DNA of 64,000 nucleotides from Calothrix sp. PCC 6303 (GCF_000317435.1 NC_019751.1:1674001-1738000), one strand, 5' to 3'. Positions 9,262-19,282 are shown, counted from the stretch's first letter. Notes: a model not told the origin generated them from the letters alone. Made by a program: numbers and translations.

Positions 9262-9380
9262 CTCGTTACCAAAACTGTTACAGGACAGTAGTGACCCAAA
9301 GATCGGATTTATCATTGTAAGTAGTCAAGATCCTCACATCACACTGAAAGCTGCAAAAAACTATTTTTTGCAGCTTTTTC
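9262..9380 (+). ncRNA. Candidate small RNA unit B, imperfect duplicate of unit A
   Basis: CGTTACCAAAACTGTTACAGGA (9264-9285) and GTAGTCAAGATCCTCACATC, then CTGAAAG, mirror unit A. It closes with a 12-bp hairpin AGCTGCAAAAAA/TTTTTTGCAGCT at 9349-9375 and T5. The stem sequence differs wholly from unit A while the hairpin position is kept. It lies 35 bp beyond the stop of the convergent substrate-binding protein gene. Confidence 0.4.
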
Positions 9381-9414
9381 TTATAGGCGTTTGACGCTAA
9401 AAGCGATCGCTATT

Positions 9415-10482
9415 TCAAACAGACTTTTTATATGCTGCCTCACCTTTGTTGACAAATTTTAAAGTAAATGCATCTTGATATTTCAGATTCGGTTTGAATA
9501 CTCCAACCTTCACCATCTTGGCAAAAAACGATTGCCATCGCTCCTGACTCATTGCCCCAATTCCTAGCTTCTGTGCATCTCCAGATAGAATCACGCCATA
9601 TTCTTGCAACTTTTGCAAACCATATTTAATTTGCTCGTCGCTCATTTCTGGATTATCTTTTTTAATTAATTTATTCCCTGGTTCGGGATTTTCCAAGTAG
9701 CTGTACCATCCTTTGATGGAAGCATCCACAAATCTTTGAACCAAATCGGGATTTTTATCAACTAGTTCTTTCTTAGCTTCAATTGTAGTGGCATAGGTAG
9801 TGTAATCATCATCTGCCAATAAAAACACCACAGGTTTAAATCCACCCTGTTTTTCAATTGCGAAGGGCTCAGATGTAATATAACCCTGTTGGGCTGAGGT
9901 TTTATCAGCTAAAAACGGTGCTGGGTTGAAATTGTAGGGACGTTTCTGCTCATCGGTAAATCCGTACTTAGCTTTCAGTAGGGGATAATAAGTGACATTA
10001 GCCCCAGCACCAACGTAAATTGGCTTTCCTTTTAAATCAGCTAGGGTTTTGACCCCAGAATTGGGATGAGCAATTATACATTGAGGATCTTTCTGAAAAA
10101 TTGCCGCGACGGTAATTTTAGGGATTCCCTCAGCAATAGCATTAATTGCATCAATTCCTTGTCCCATAAAAAAATCCACTGCACCCCCCAGTAACAACTG
10201 AGTTCCGCTAGGAATCTGGGGTCCTCCCATTTTAATGGTTACATCTAAGCCATAATCTTGATAGATGCCAGTAGCGATCGCTTGATAAAACCCACCATGT
10301 TCAGCCTGTGCTAACCAGTTTGTTCCAAAACTGATTTTATCCAATTTTTTCTCAGTATTTGTGGTTGTCTGTTTTTGCTGAGTACAAGCTGACACTATAC
10401 TACTACCTAAAAACAAAGAAGCATATTGAATAAATTGGCGACGGTTGAGATGATTACCTATTGCTAAATACCTTGTCTTCAT
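9415..10482 (-). CDS. ABC transporter substrate-binding protein, NMT1/SsuA-like
   Basis: This 355-residue protein has a twin-arginine style N-terminus (NRRQFIQYASLFLGSSIVSAC) whose last Cys is a lipobox candidate. It is therefore probably exported and lipid-anchored. The mature part matches the NMT1/THI5-like and SsuA/TauA periplasmic binding fold, with FGTNWLAQAEHGGFYQAIATGIY, GGPQIPSGTQLLLGGAVDF, LADLKGKPIYVG and a C-terminal helix pair. Relatives bind thiamine pyrimidine precursors, sulfonates, nitrate or riboflavin precursors. The ligand cannot be named from sequence. No permease or ATPase gene is adjacent, so the partners are elsewhere. Confidence 0.85.
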   Translation of the reverse strand: MKTRYLAIGNHLNRRQFIQYASLFLGSSIVSACTQQKQTTTNTEKKLDKISFGTNWLAQAEHGGFYQAIATGIYQDYGLDVTIKMGGPQIPSGTQLLLGGAVDFFMGQGIDAINAIAEGIPKITVAAIFQKDPQCIIAHPNSGVKTLADLKGKPIYVGAGANVTYYPLLKAKYGFTDEQKRPYNFNPAPFLADKTSAQQGYITSEPFAIEKQGGFKPVVFLLADDDYTTYATTIEAKKELVDKNPDLVQRFVDASIKGWYSYLENPEPGNKLIKKDNPEMSDEQIKYGLQKLQEYGVILSGDAQKLGIGAMSQERWQSFFAKMVKVGVFKPNLKYQDAFTLKFVNKGEAAYKKSV

Positions 10483-10605
10483 ATAATTACAAGTAACTAC
10501 AAGTTTTATAGAAAAACATTGTATTCTTTTATTCCACTATTCGCTCATCAATAACCTCAGTGCCGACTTTAACTACCTTGTTCATTTATACTGAGTTATC
10601 GTCTT

Positions 10606-11076
10606 TTAACTCAACCTCACCGTACATTCTAGGATCAACTTCTGATTAACTAATGAATAAGGTTGAATTTCTAATGCCTGACGAAATGCCTTCATCGCTT
10701 GTTTATATTGTCCCAATGCCGCATAACATAAACCCATGCCATGTAAAGCACCAAAATGATGGGGGTTAATTTGGATAACTTTTTGACAATCTAACAACGA
10801 CTTTTTGTAGTCACTAATTGTGTAATATAAAAATGCTCGCCGATTCCAAGCCTCTGCAAAGTCTGGTTGAATCTCAATTAGTTTACTTAAAACTACCTCT
10901 GCTTCAGTAGTTTTACCAGCATCCAATAGCTTTTGACTACGGTCGATCATTTCTAATCCCTGTACCCCCTTTTGCTGAAACCAAATTCGCCAAAGCTTTC
11001 TAGTCGCTTGCTCCCGAACAGATTCATCCGGGTTTTTCAAATCTTCAAGTAATGAATTAATAAATAAAGAATCCAT
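10606..11076 (-). CDS. TPR-repeat protein
   Basis: The protein has 156 residues. After an acidic helical N-terminus (1-50) come about three tetratricopeptide repeats at residues about 50-150, with A..W..RA...Y...DY..SL.DC.K.I.INP and LGQYKQAMKAFRQALEIQP. TPRs are protein-interaction scaffolds, and no enzymatic domain is present. It lies upstream of the substrate-binding protein gene on the same strand, 123 bp away. A shared transcript is possible but not shown. Confidence 0.8.
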   Translation of the reverse strand: MDSLFINSLLEDLKNPDESVREQATRKLWRIWFQQKGVQGLEMIDRSQKLLDAGKTTEAEVVLSKLIEIQPDFAEAWNRRAFLYYTISDYKKSLLDCQKVIQINPHHFGALHGMGLCYAALGQYKQAMKAFRQALEIQPYSLVNQKLILECTVRLS

Positions 11077-11412
11077 GAATTTAATCTTGGGAATAGTTGG
11101 TCTAATTTAAATTTTGCACAGAATCATTTATAAATTTACCTGTTTCTTAACTCTTAAGTGTTTAACTTCTATCTCAAAGTACACAATTGTCATATTTTAC
11201 TTTTGTAATCAGTAATACTATTGACAAAGTTTAAAGACACAAAGCCAAGGATACTGGTAACTATACCTATCCTCTTAGAAGAATAAACTATTGTCGCTAA
11301 ATAATCACAAACAACACAAATACTTAATCGAAAAATAATAAAATTCCAACAATATCAAAATAAAAATAAAGTTTTTGAGATTTCATTTGAATTTTATTTC
11401 TTATTAAAAGAA
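11077..11412. other. AT-rich intergenic region, nothing identified
   Basis: The 336 bp between the TPR gene and the end of the glutaminase gene show no open frame of note, no clear hairpin and no RNA gene that I can recognise. Confidence 0.4.
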
Positions 11413-12396
11413 TCAAGACTCAGGAATACTTTCCAGGTTGCGTTGTACACAATCAAACATGTGTAATCCAAATTTATGTGATAGTTCTTCGCATACCTTC
11501 ACCCCACGGACGCTGTTACCCCGTGAATCTAACAGTGGTGAAAATACGGCAATCCCCATATATCCGGGAATTACGGCGATAATTCCGCCGCTAACACCAC
11601 TTTTTGCCGGAATCCCGATTTTATATGCCCATTCTCCAGCAAAATTGTACATTCCACAGGTGTACATCACGCTGAGAATATCCTTAATGTAGGTACTATC
11701 AACTGCCTTTTCCCCCGTTATCGGGTTAATCCCTCTGTTTGCCAAAGTTGCAGCCATGACTGCTAAGTCACGACAGTTGACCATGACTGCACATTGTTGA
11801 AAGTATAGATCTAAAGCTTCTTCGATATGGACATCAATCATACCAAAATTCAGCATCAAATGTGCCATCGCCCGGTTGCGGTGTCCGGTGCTGCGTTCGG
11901 AGGTAAATACTGAGATGTCAACGAATACATCATGCCCTACGTAGCGGCGGTACATGTCTAATAAGCGGTTGAGACGTTCGGTTGCACCTGTACCCTTGAT
12001 TAAACTCGTTGTAGCGATCGCGCCTGCATTTACCATGGGATTATAGGGTCGTTTGGACAACTCATCCAAGATAATTGCGTTGAATGCGTCTCCAGTGGGT
12101 TCCACTCCCACCCGCGTCAACATATAATCTCGACCCCTATCTTCCAAAGCTAACCCATATACCAAGACTTTTGATATAGATTGGATGGTAAATAGGTGAG
12201 TGCGATCGCCTACTTCGTAAACCCTACCATCTGCCGTCACAATACAAATACTAAATAATTCCGGATTCACCTTAGCTAGTTCAGGAATGTAGTTGGCAAC
12301 TGTACCATCACGCAGCGATTTATACTTATGATACAATTCCCCCAAAAACTCCTCAAAGCTTGATAAACCTGTTTCTACATCTCCTGCGTTTTTCAT
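11413..12396 (-). CDS. glsA: Glutaminase A
   Basis: The 327 residues cover the full serine-dependent glutaminase domain, which hydrolyses glutamine to glutamate and ammonia. The catalytic S73-x-x-K76 motif is in [10 protein letters not shown]. Other family blocks are [28 protein letters not shown], a conserved Tyr-containing [17 protein letters not shown], and [16 protein letters not shown]. The usual length is about 310, so it has no added STAS or cyclic-nucleotide domain. It stands alone with long gaps on both sides. Confidence 0.94.
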   Translation of the reverse strand: MKNAGDVETGLSSFEEFLGELYHKYKSLRDGTVANYIPELAKVNPELFSICIVTADGRVYEVGDRTHLFTIQSISKVLVYGLALEDRGRDYMLTRVGVEPTGDAFNAIILDELSKRPYNPMVNAGAIATTSLIKGTGATERLNRLLDMYRRYVGHDVFVDISVFTSERSTGHRNRAMAHLMLNFGMIDVHIEEALDLYFQQCAVMVNCRDLAVMAATLANRGINPITGEKAVDSTYIKDILSVMYTCGMYNFAGEWAYKIGIPAKSGVSGGIIAVIPGYMGIAVFSPLLDSRGNSVRGVKVCEELSHKFGLHMFDCVQRNLESIPES

Positions 12397-13597
12397 GAAT
12401 TTATTAGCTGGTTCTCAAAATAAAATACTTCGGTTTGGTAGTTAATTATTTAGCAAGCCTGATATAGGTTAAAAATTACCAATAAATATCAAAGGTTTGA
12501 TCCTTCGCTCTAATCATAAGCTTTAGCTGTTTCAGCATTTGACTCACATCAGCAGTTTATTATTTAAACCCTAGATATTTTGGCAATATATTTTGGCAAT
12601 ATTTATACTACATTTATGCTTTCGGTAATTAACTACTATTTCGATTACCACATTTAGCTGCCTTTCACAATCAGTAATCACAACAAAAATTTTATTTACT
12701 CTGGTAAATGGTGAAGCCTAAATAACTCAGTACAAGGGAGTATACAGATAATTTTTGGTTCAGACACACGAGCAAACACTTCCTAAGTAACGACGAGTTT
12801 CGTGAATATTGATATTGCCAACTGTAAATTTTAGTTCAACAACTAAACCTCGTTTATCAAAAATCGGAACTGAAAACACAAAAAATTAAACAGTCAACCA
12901 AAAATGACTTTATTTTGCTCCCATATCAATTTGTTGAGCCAAATGTGCCGAATTTAACTCACTTTCCTAGACTTTATTAGGTGTAAACTTAGGCTTCTAG
13001 CTTGCAGGCATTTTCGCGCAGTCTCATACAAAATTAGTTTCAGTTCTCTTTAGTAATAGAAACCATCGACTTAAACCTATACATTACTACAGCTTATATT
13101 ATTAGTCACTTTGTCACAACTCAGATATTTTTAAATTGTAAATGCTTTATCAGTAGCCATTTTGATGTTTGTTGTTTGCCATGCAAATTAGTTTATATGC
13201 CTTGAGAATACATGCATTATCACTTTTGATTCACATAAGATAAAATTATATTTGCTCTAGTAAACTTAATTTATTTGCCCTAAAATATTAAGTTTCGATC
13301 ATAAAAATCAGTATTTTTTTATTAAATTGTTACATGCCTTAAAGTCTCTTGATGATTGGGTTTGATGCCTATCAAAATAATTTAAGAGGGCAAAACTAAC
13401 TAAGATTTACGCTAAAACCCTGATCCCCAACCATAGAAATTCGTGTTAGTCTGTTGCAGTCAAAAGTTAAATGTGTGAACAAGACGAGTTAGCAACTAAA
13501 AATGTTTCACATAGGTTTTATACGATTAATCAATGATTCGCATACTGTGAATACATGAGTCGAACAACCCTTTTGATGTCGCATTAAATTCGGACGC
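12397..13597. other. 1.2-kb gene-free gap between glsA and rlpA
   Basis: No frame on either strand looks coding. The base composition is AT-rich with many stops in all frames. I saw no tRNA, no strong terminator and no repeat from the other families of this window. It probably contains both divergent promoters. Its length is unusual for this window. Confidence 0.5.
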
Positions 13598-14725
13598 ATG
13601 AATCAAAGACATTTGTGGACTGTTGTTGCTCTGTTGAGCGCTATTCTCGGAACACCATTATCCTGTCGCAGTCAGACATCCACTGCGAAAGTGGTTCCTG
13701 TTGCCTCTGCTACCCCATCCCCAGCAAACGATGCGGTAAAAGTTGGCGAATACCAAAACAAGGTAAATAGCTCTGTGACAGCTGCGGAGATTCACACTCA
13801 CAGCTTGGCAGGAAAACAGGCGGCAACGGTTTATCTTCGCAACATTCCTTTGCTGACTTTTGTTGGTCAGGAACAAGCCGTAAGTAGTGGTGAAACCAAG
13901 ATTGGTACAGTCAATAACGTCGGGGGCATACAAATGTATGCCCCTAGTGCTATGGAGACAACCAAGGTAGCAACAGTCGGAATTGAAGGAGATTTAACTG
14001 TAAATCCAGCAAATTCTGATGAAGATGTGGCAGTGCAGAAAGCAACTGTAGCTGCATCTCGCATCAATGATTTAATCCGCCAAAAAGTTGATGCCAAGAA
14101 AATTACCGTTAGTTGGCAACGCAATGGTGCTATTGAAGTGGCTAATGCCTGGCAGGATAAGAACTTATCTGACCAATCAGCAACAAAAGGTAGCTACGTA
14201 ATCAAATTTGATGGTCAAGAACTGCTTCGCATTGATGGTAATACCCGTCTGCCAGATTCCACCAATAATCCTGCCCAAGATGCACTCCAAGCTACAAATC
14301 GCTTACGTCGCTTGGTGGGCAATGCATCACCCCTGACAACGATCGAAAATATGCCAAATCGATCACCAATTACTATTCCTGGAATTGGATCACCAAAACT
14401 ACCAACAAAAGTAGCTGTTGGTCCGGTGACATTTACCCTGCGGGGAAAAGCTTCTTTTTATGGCTACGATGGTTCTGGCAATAAAACCGCCACTGGTGAG
14501 AGATTTAACCCAGAGGCAATGACAGCAGCACATCGTACCCTACCTTTTGGTACGCGAGTTCGCGTTACTAATAACAATAATGGTCGTTCGGTCGTTGTGC
14601 GAATCAACGATCGTGGACCCTTTATTAGAGGTCGAGTGATTGACCTTTCCTACGGTGCTGCCAGAGTAATTGGCATGATTAGTAATGGTATTGCTCCGGT
14701 AACGGTTGAGGTTTTAGGAAAGTAG
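13598..14725 (+). CDS. rlpA: RlpA-family lipoprotein (septal ring lytic transglycosylase-like)
   Basis: The protein has 375 residues. The N-terminus [23 protein letters not shown] is a signal peptide with a possible lipobox Cys at residue 23. Residues about 285-372 form the RlpA double-psi beta-barrel: [49 protein letters not shown] and [15 protein letters not shown]. The catalytic-type Asp/His positions of RlpA (H in [10 protein letters not shown] in INDRGPF) are present. Residues 30-280 are a cyanobacteria-type spacer with an unknown fold. There is no SPOR domain, so septal localisation by denuded glycan is not supported. A strong terminator follows. Confidence 0.88.
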   Translation: MNQRHLWTVVALLSAILGTPLSCRSQTSTAKVVPVASATPSPANDAVKVGEYQNKVNSSVTAAEIHTHSLAGKQAATVYLRNIPLLTFVGQEQAVSSGETKIGTVNNVGGIQMYAPSAMETTKVATVGIEGDLTVNPANSDEDVAVQKATVAASRINDLIRQKVDAKKITVSWQRNGAIEVANAWQDKNLSDQSATKGSYVIKFDGQELLRIDGNTRLPDSTNNPAQDALQATNRLRRLVGNASPLTTIENMPNRSPITIPGIGSPKLPTKVAVGPVTFTLRGKASFYGYDGSGNKTATGERFNPEAMTAAHRTLPFGTRVRVTNNNNGRSVVVRINDRGPFIRGRVIDLSYGAARVIGMISNGIAPVTVEVLGK

Positions 14726-14757
14726 ATTTCAAACTTGAAAATCGATTCACAAATTTA

Positions 14758-14795
14758 GATCCCTGACTTTTGACAAAAGTCGGGGATCTTGTTTT
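14758..14795 (+). terminator. Rho-independent terminator after rlpA
   Basis: GATCCCTGACTTTTG and CAAAAGTCGGGGATC form a long stem with one G-U pair, followed by TTGTTTT. Confidence 0.82.
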
Positions 14796-15002
14796 GCAAG
14801 ACTGCTATAGTTGTATGGTTGATTAAAGGGTGCTAATTGAGTAATAGTTCCTAAAATTAGCAATTATCGACTTATTTTAAACCATTATCTTCCCCAGCTT
14901 CCCTAGTCCCAGCTAACTTTCACGAAGTCAGAGGCTTTCTATGATCTAGCAATTGCGGCGATCAGCTGACGGGGAGAATTCAATTGACAAGGGGAGATAT
15001 TT

Positions 15003-16607
15003 GTGCGTCTGCTGACGACAGTTGCAGCTTTACGTTGCTATTTAAAAAAACGCCATTTAGAAAATCAGACTTTACAGTTAGAAGAGTCGCTACAATTTGA
15101 GATAACTGGTACTATCCGGACGGCTATTGGTTTAGTGCCAACGATGGGAGCATTACATCAAGGGCATCTCAGTTTAATTCAAAGAGCGAGAGCCGAAAAC
15201 TTTACAGTCATTGTGAGTATTTTCGTGAATCCGCTCCAATTTGGTCCTAACGAGGATTATCAACAGTATCCTCGGACGTTGGCACAAGACCGACAGCTAT
15301 GCAAGCAAGCAGGAGTTGATGCAATTTTTGCACCGACTCCGGAAAAAATGGGAATAACTGCGAAGAATATACAAGAATCGGAAATTACACAGGTTATCCC
15401 TCCGTCTGCTATGATATCAGGCTTGTGTGGTCGTGATCGGCTAGGTCATTTCCAGGGTGTGGCAACAATTGTTACCAAGCTCTTGAACTTGGTGCAGCCC
15501 GACCGAGCCTACTTCGGGCGAAAAGACGGTCAGCAACTGGGGATTATCAAAAAGCTAGTTGCCGATTTAAGTTTGCCAGTTGAAATTGTTGCTTGTCCAA
15601 CAGTGCGGGAAGCATCTGGTCTGGCTTTGAGTTCTCGTAACCAGTACTTGAGTTCAAAACAGCGAGAGGACGCAGCAGTTTTATATCGAGGTTTACAGCA
15701 AGCAGAATCTGCATTTCGTGCTGGCGAATATAATGCAGTCAAACTAATTGACCTCGTACAAAAGGAAGTAGCAAAAGTCAACACTGTGAATGTGGAATAT
15801 ATTGAGTTAGTTGAACCGACAACTTTGATGTCATTGGAAACAATTCAGGAGGAAGGAATGTTAGCGATCGCAGCTCGTCTTGGGTCTACACGTTTAATTG
15901 ATAATACGCTGCTACGCGATCGCAAGCCTATTATCGCTATTGATGGACCTGCTGGTGCCGGAAAATCAACCGTTGCTCGCCAAGTGGCAGCAAAGCTAGG
16001 ATTAGTGTATTTAGATACAGGTGCCATGTATCGCGCTGTAACCTGGCTGGTACAACAAAAAAATATTGCCTTTGATGATGATTGCGCGATCGCAGAATTA
16101 GTCGAACAGTCTATTCTCGAACTTGCACCCAGTTCAAATCTAGAATCCCCAGTTCAGGTTTACATCAACGGGCACGACATTACCCAAAAAATCCGTACTC
16201 CAGAAGTCACAGCCAAAGTATCAGCGATTGCCGCCCAAAGCGCAGTTCGCCAAGCATTGGTAAAACAACAGCAAATGTGGGGCATAAAAGGTGGCTTAGT
16301 CGCCGAAGGGAGAGACATCGGTACTCATGTTTTTCCCGATGCCGAAGTTAAAATCTATCTCACAGCTTCAACTGGTGAACGCGCGCGTCGTCGTCAACAA
16401 GATTTTGAACGACAAGGCTTACCCCCAGTTGAGCTAGAGCAGCTAGAAAAAGATATTGCCGAACGCGATTGGAAGGACAGCACTCGGAAAGTCTCCCCTT
16501 TAAAAAAAGCTGATGATGCAATTGAGGTACAAACTGATGGCTTGAATATTAGTCAAGTCACAGACAAAATTATTGAGTGCTTTCAACAGCGCTTATCCCA
16601 ATTGTAA
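15003..16607 (+). CDS. panC-cmk: Bifunctional pantothenate synthetase / cytidylate kinase
   Basis: The 534 residues are a fusion typical of cyanobacteria. Residues about 1-295 are PanC, which condenses pantoate and beta-alanine with ATP. It shows VPTMGALHQGHLSLI (HxGH nucleotidyl-transfer motif), VNPLQFGPNEDY and GRKDGQQL. Residues about 305-530 are cytidylate kinase (CMP to CDP) with P-loop GPAGAGKSTVA, DTGAMYRAVTW and EGRDIGTHVFPDAEVK. The start is GTG at 15003 with AAGGGGAG 11-16 bases upstream. The PanC N-terminus carries about 35 residues before VPTMG, longer than in stand-alone PanC. Confidence 0.95.
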   Translation: MRLLTTVAALRCYLKKRHLENQTLQLEESLQFEITGTIRTAIGLVPTMGALHQGHLSLIQRARAENFTVIVSIFVNPLQFGPNEDYQQYPRTLAQDRQLCKQAGVDAIFAPTPEKMGITAKNIQESEITQVIPPSAMISGLCGRDRLGHFQGVATIVTKLLNLVQPDRAYFGRKDGQQLGIIKKLVADLSLPVEIVACPTVREASGLALSSRNQYLSSKQREDAAVLYRGLQQAESAFRAGEYNAVKLIDLVQKEVAKVNTVNVEYIELVEPTTLMSLETIQEEGMLAIAARLGSTRLIDNTLLRDRKPIIAIDGPAGAGKSTVARQVAAKLGLVYLDTGAMYRAVTWLVQQKNIAFDDDCAIAELVEQSILELAPSSNLESPVQVYINGHDITQKIRTPEVTAKVSAIAAQSAVRQALVKQQQMWGIKGGLVAEGRDIGTHVFPDAEVKIYLTASTGERARRRQQDFERQGLPPVELEQLEKDIAERDWKDSTRKVSPLKKADDAIEVQTDGLNISQVTDKIIECFQQRLSQL

Positions 16608-16633
16608 GTATATTTACTTTTCATAATTCAGCC

Positions 16634-16660
16634 AAAGCCCGCTTTTGCGGGCTTTATTTA
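16634..16660 (+). terminator. Rho-independent terminator after panC-cmk
   Basis: AAAGCCCGC-TTTT-GCGGGCTTT is a perfect 9-bp stem followed by a weak T-rich tail. Confidence 0.8.
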
Positions 16661-16944
16661 TATTCCACCAGACCTAATTTAAAGATTGCCACCAAAAATC
16701 ATTAAAATCTGCTTCACAATGTGAGTATGACATCCAAGAAATGATAAAAATAGAAACAAGCATACTACTCAATGCTGTTGAATATCCATGACCAAATACT
16801 GTTTAAAAAACTCAAGGTAATCTAATCAAAAGATATGCAGAGAGAAAAATCTCAAAACCAACCTCCTGACAGACTTTAAATTGCCTGTCCTTCATTTTCA
16901 TTTCACCTTGCTGAACAACACAATATAGAACTTAGCCAGAAACG
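16661..16944. other. Upstream region of the 291-residue unknown, nothing identified
   Basis: The stretch is AT-rich with no coding frame and no structured element that I can support. Confidence 0.35.
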
Positions 16945-17820
16945 ATGAAAGCATCTGCAAAATTCGACTTTGAAGACGAAAAGTTCAACGCACTGCCTTC
17001 TCAAGTCATCCCTTGGTGTCAGATGATTAACCCTCGATACGGCGCTGACGGGGTTGGATCTTATGGTTTGGCGCTCAAAATAGATAATGCCCAAGCAGTA
17101 GGTTTTCAACCTGATAATAGTTGGTTGCAAGTCGAACATGAATTTAGTTCTGGAGTCGAGACGGTGTACATAACAACCACACCACGCTTGGCAATTATGC
17201 GTCGAGGTCCTCTCTCGGTGAAGGATCGAGAAACTGGAGTTAAGCTTGGCACCCTCAGAGATAATTATGATGCTTTTTTAGCAGACAAACTTAAATTTAA
17301 AACTTTTACCCGTTACTTAGTTTTTCTAGTGGGAGAAGATAAAAAGTTTCTACATCAATCTCCCTTACAGTTAACTTTACATGGTGCTGCTGGCGCAAGT
17401 TTTAGTAAAACCTATTGCGAATATAGCCAGGGAAGACCATCAGGTGGTTTTGTTGTGGAGTTAGAACGTGCCTATGCAGCTTACCGTAAACAGTTATCTA
17501 CTCCCAAAGGCGCTTTGTTTCATGCTCACGGCATATTTTGCCCAATCATTGAGTGTGAAGAACGGGGAATCCAACCCAACACAGTTTTAGTAGCTTCAAC
17601 GGTAGACTACAAACACCCAACTGTTTCTACCCTCACCGAATATTTGATCGCATCGGATTCTCGTGAATCTGAACTCATAGCCAAAAGCTTTGAAGAGTAT
17701 AAGGAATTTGGCAAGGAACAGCCAAAAACCGAGACAAGCAGCAAAATGGCAGTGGTGGGAACTGTGTCTAATTCATATGTTTATTCTGATGATGATGACT
17801 TTGCCTATCCACCTTATTAG
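16945..17820 (+). CDS. Cyanobacterial protein of unknown function (DUF5895-like)
   Basis: The 291 residues have no signal peptide and no membrane segment. The body (about 1-230) is mixed alpha/beta with conserved-looking blocks QVIPWCQMINPRYG, DSWLQVEHEF-like, LKFKTFTRYLVFLVG and PLQLTLHGAAGASF. The C-terminal 60 residues are polar and end in an acidic-aromatic tail DDDDFAYPPY. Such an acidic tail is common in single-stranded-DNA-binding and other scaffold proteins, but that role here is only a guess. I recall similar proteins under DUF5895 and cannot confirm it. It is monocistronic, with a weak TAGGTTG/CAACCTA hairpin at 17847-17872. Confidence 0.65.
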   Translation: MKASAKFDFEDEKFNALPSQVIPWCQMINPRYGADGVGSYGLALKIDNAQAVGFQPDNSWLQVEHEFSSGVETVYITTTPRLAIMRRGPLSVKDRETGVKLGTLRDNYDAFLADKLKFKTFTRYLVFLVGEDKKFLHQSPLQLTLHGAAGASFSKTYCEYSQGRPSGGFVVELERAYAAYRKQLSTPKGALFHAHGIFCPIIECEERGIQPNTVLVASTVDYKHPTVSTLTEYLIASDSRESELIAKSFEEYKEFGKEQPKTETSSKMAVVGTVSNSYVYSDDDDFAYPPY

Positions 17821-17893
17821 TTAATTTAGAGGTACGTCATCTACTGTAGGTTGAGTTAGTTAGCACAACCTACAGGTTTGAGATTAGAGAGAT

Positions 17894-18262
17894 TTAATAA
17901 ACCATTGGTGCTTGACTACGTAAAGCTTTTAGAACATTTTGACAATAAGGACAATCGCAACCAAAAGCTGCGATCGCTTCATTACTTTCGCTCTCGGAAA
18001 AATCCAGTGATGTAACCCTGTCGCTCGAAGTATTAGCTGCGTTGAATTTGGATGAAGTTGAGTAACGAGGATCTAGTCTAGCAACCTTAGTACAAACAAA
18101 TTGGTCATAGCTAACATGAGGATGTTTGATGCAAGCAGTACCATTTTTCAAACGAATGATGGGTGTAATTGCCTGGACTGGGGCTACAATCCCGATTACT
18201 GACATCAAAGGTGTAAAAATAGTGGGACTAGCTAAGAGTGATAGTATAAATTTTTTGTTCAT
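17894..18262 (-). CDS. Small exported protein with a CDCPYC motif
   Basis: I chose the ATG at 18262 because MNKKFILSLLASPTIFTPLMSVIGIVAPVQA is an obvious signal peptide. The open frame extends further upstream to 18376 without support. The mature part of about 90 residues has C-containing blocks TACIKHPHV and FVCTKVARLDP. It ends with FGCDCPYCQNVLKAL, which resembles metal-binding or thiol clusters. I do not recognise the family. It overlaps an orphan coding-like frame on the other strand only upstream of the chosen start. Confidence 0.6.
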   Translation of the reverse strand: MNKKFILSLLASPTIFTPLMSVIGIVAPVQAITPIIRLKNGTACIKHPHVSYDQFVCTKVARLDPRYSTSSKFNAANTSSDRVTSLDFSESESNEAIAAFGCDCPYCQNVLKALRSQAPMVY

Positions 18263-18472
18263 AATTTTCGCGGTATAGACTTTCCTAGTTTTAAGATTCA
18301 GTTTTCTGAAGAGGCTGGTTTTCCAGCGATTCTTGCCGAACCGCTCCAGATTATCGTCGAGGCTTTGCAAACACATAATACATGGGATGAAGACGCTGCC
18401 TTTGCCGAAGAAGGCATGAGCGACTATGCGGTATGCTACAGCAGGAAGATTAACAACGAAGGTGAAAAATAA
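18245..18472 (+). pseudogene. Orphan C-terminal gene fragment
   Basis: A 75-codon frame open from 18245 to the TAA at 18470-18472 lacks an initiator until an internal ATG near its end. It reads as coherent protein (for example SEEAGFPAILAEPLQIIVEAL and WDEDAAFAEEGMSDYAVCYS). Its base composition is more GC-rich than the flanks. It looks like the 3' end of a gene whose 5' part is lost. I cannot name the family. It could also be chance. Confidence 0.4.
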
Positions 18473-18694
18473 TAAGTATGCCTCTTTCAGTCATCTTAGA
18501 GGGAATGCGATCGCATTCGAGTCAGGTGCTACTTTTGACTGAGATTTAAATTTATAGCCATTCCCAAGCAAGTGAGGCACAGATTAATCTTTAATAGCAA
18601 AAGAGTAGACTTTAAAAGTGTACTTCACTAGACCGGGAACCGCTATAAAGCAACTAAACTAATAAATAATCATTGCTGATGCTGGGATAATACC

Positions 18695-19282
18695 ATGCAA
18701 TCATTAGAAACCACCACAACTTCAACTGTAGAATTAAAAATAGATTTAACCGACGAGCAATTTTGGCTGCTTTGTCAAAATAATCGTGACTACCAATTTG
18801 AATGTACAGCATCAGGGGAATTGCAAATTATGCCACCGACGGGGGGAGAAACAGGTAATAGCAATATTGAAATAGCTTATCAAATCCAAGGCTGGAGTCG
18901 TCAAAATAATCTTGGTAAAGCTTTTGACTCTTCAACTGGTTTCAAGCTTCCTAATGGTGCAAAGCGTTCTCCTGATGCTTCTTGGGTGAAAATTGAACGG
19001 TGGAACGCTCTCACACCAGAAGAAAGGGAGAAATTTCCCCCTATTTGTCCTGATTTAGTGTTGGAATTGCGTTCCAGAACCGACTCCCTGACGGAATTGC
19101 AAGGGAAAATGCAGGAATATATTCAAAATGGTGCTGCTTTGGGTTGGTTAATCGATAGGAAAAATAAACGAGTTGAAATTTATCGTCCTCACCAAGATGT
19201 GGAAATATTAGAAAATCCCAGTAGTTTGTCTGGGGAAGATGTTTTGCCAGGATTTATTTTGGATTTAACTCAAATTCTGTAG
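18695..19282 (+). CDS. Uma2-family (DUF820) putative endonuclease
   Basis: The 195 residues match the Uma2/DUF820 family, which has the PD-(D/E)xK nuclease fold and is hugely expanded in cyanobacteria. Visible landmarks are the N-terminal ECTASGELQIMPPTGGETG, the acidic SPDASWVKIERW (catalytic Asp), and PDLVLELRS followed by K and the ALGWLIDRKNKRVEIYRP strand. The nuclease role is inferred from the fold and is not proven for the family. It is single, with no toxin or antitoxin partner beside it. Confidence 0.85.
   Translation: MQSLETTTTSTVELKIDLTDEQFWLLCQNNRDYQFECTASGELQIMPPTGGETGNSNIEIAYQIQGWSRQNNLGKAFDSSTGFKLPNGAKRSPDASWVKIERWNALTPEEREKFPPICPDLVLELRSRTDSLTELQGKMQEYIQNGAALGWLIDRKNKRVEIYRPHQDVEILENPSSLSGEDVLPGFILDLTQIL

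Noticed and set aside
9037-9291. 84-codon open frame across the tandem units
   Set aside because: It spans the terminator hairpin of unit A and part of unit B, which is better explained by the duplicated noncoding units.
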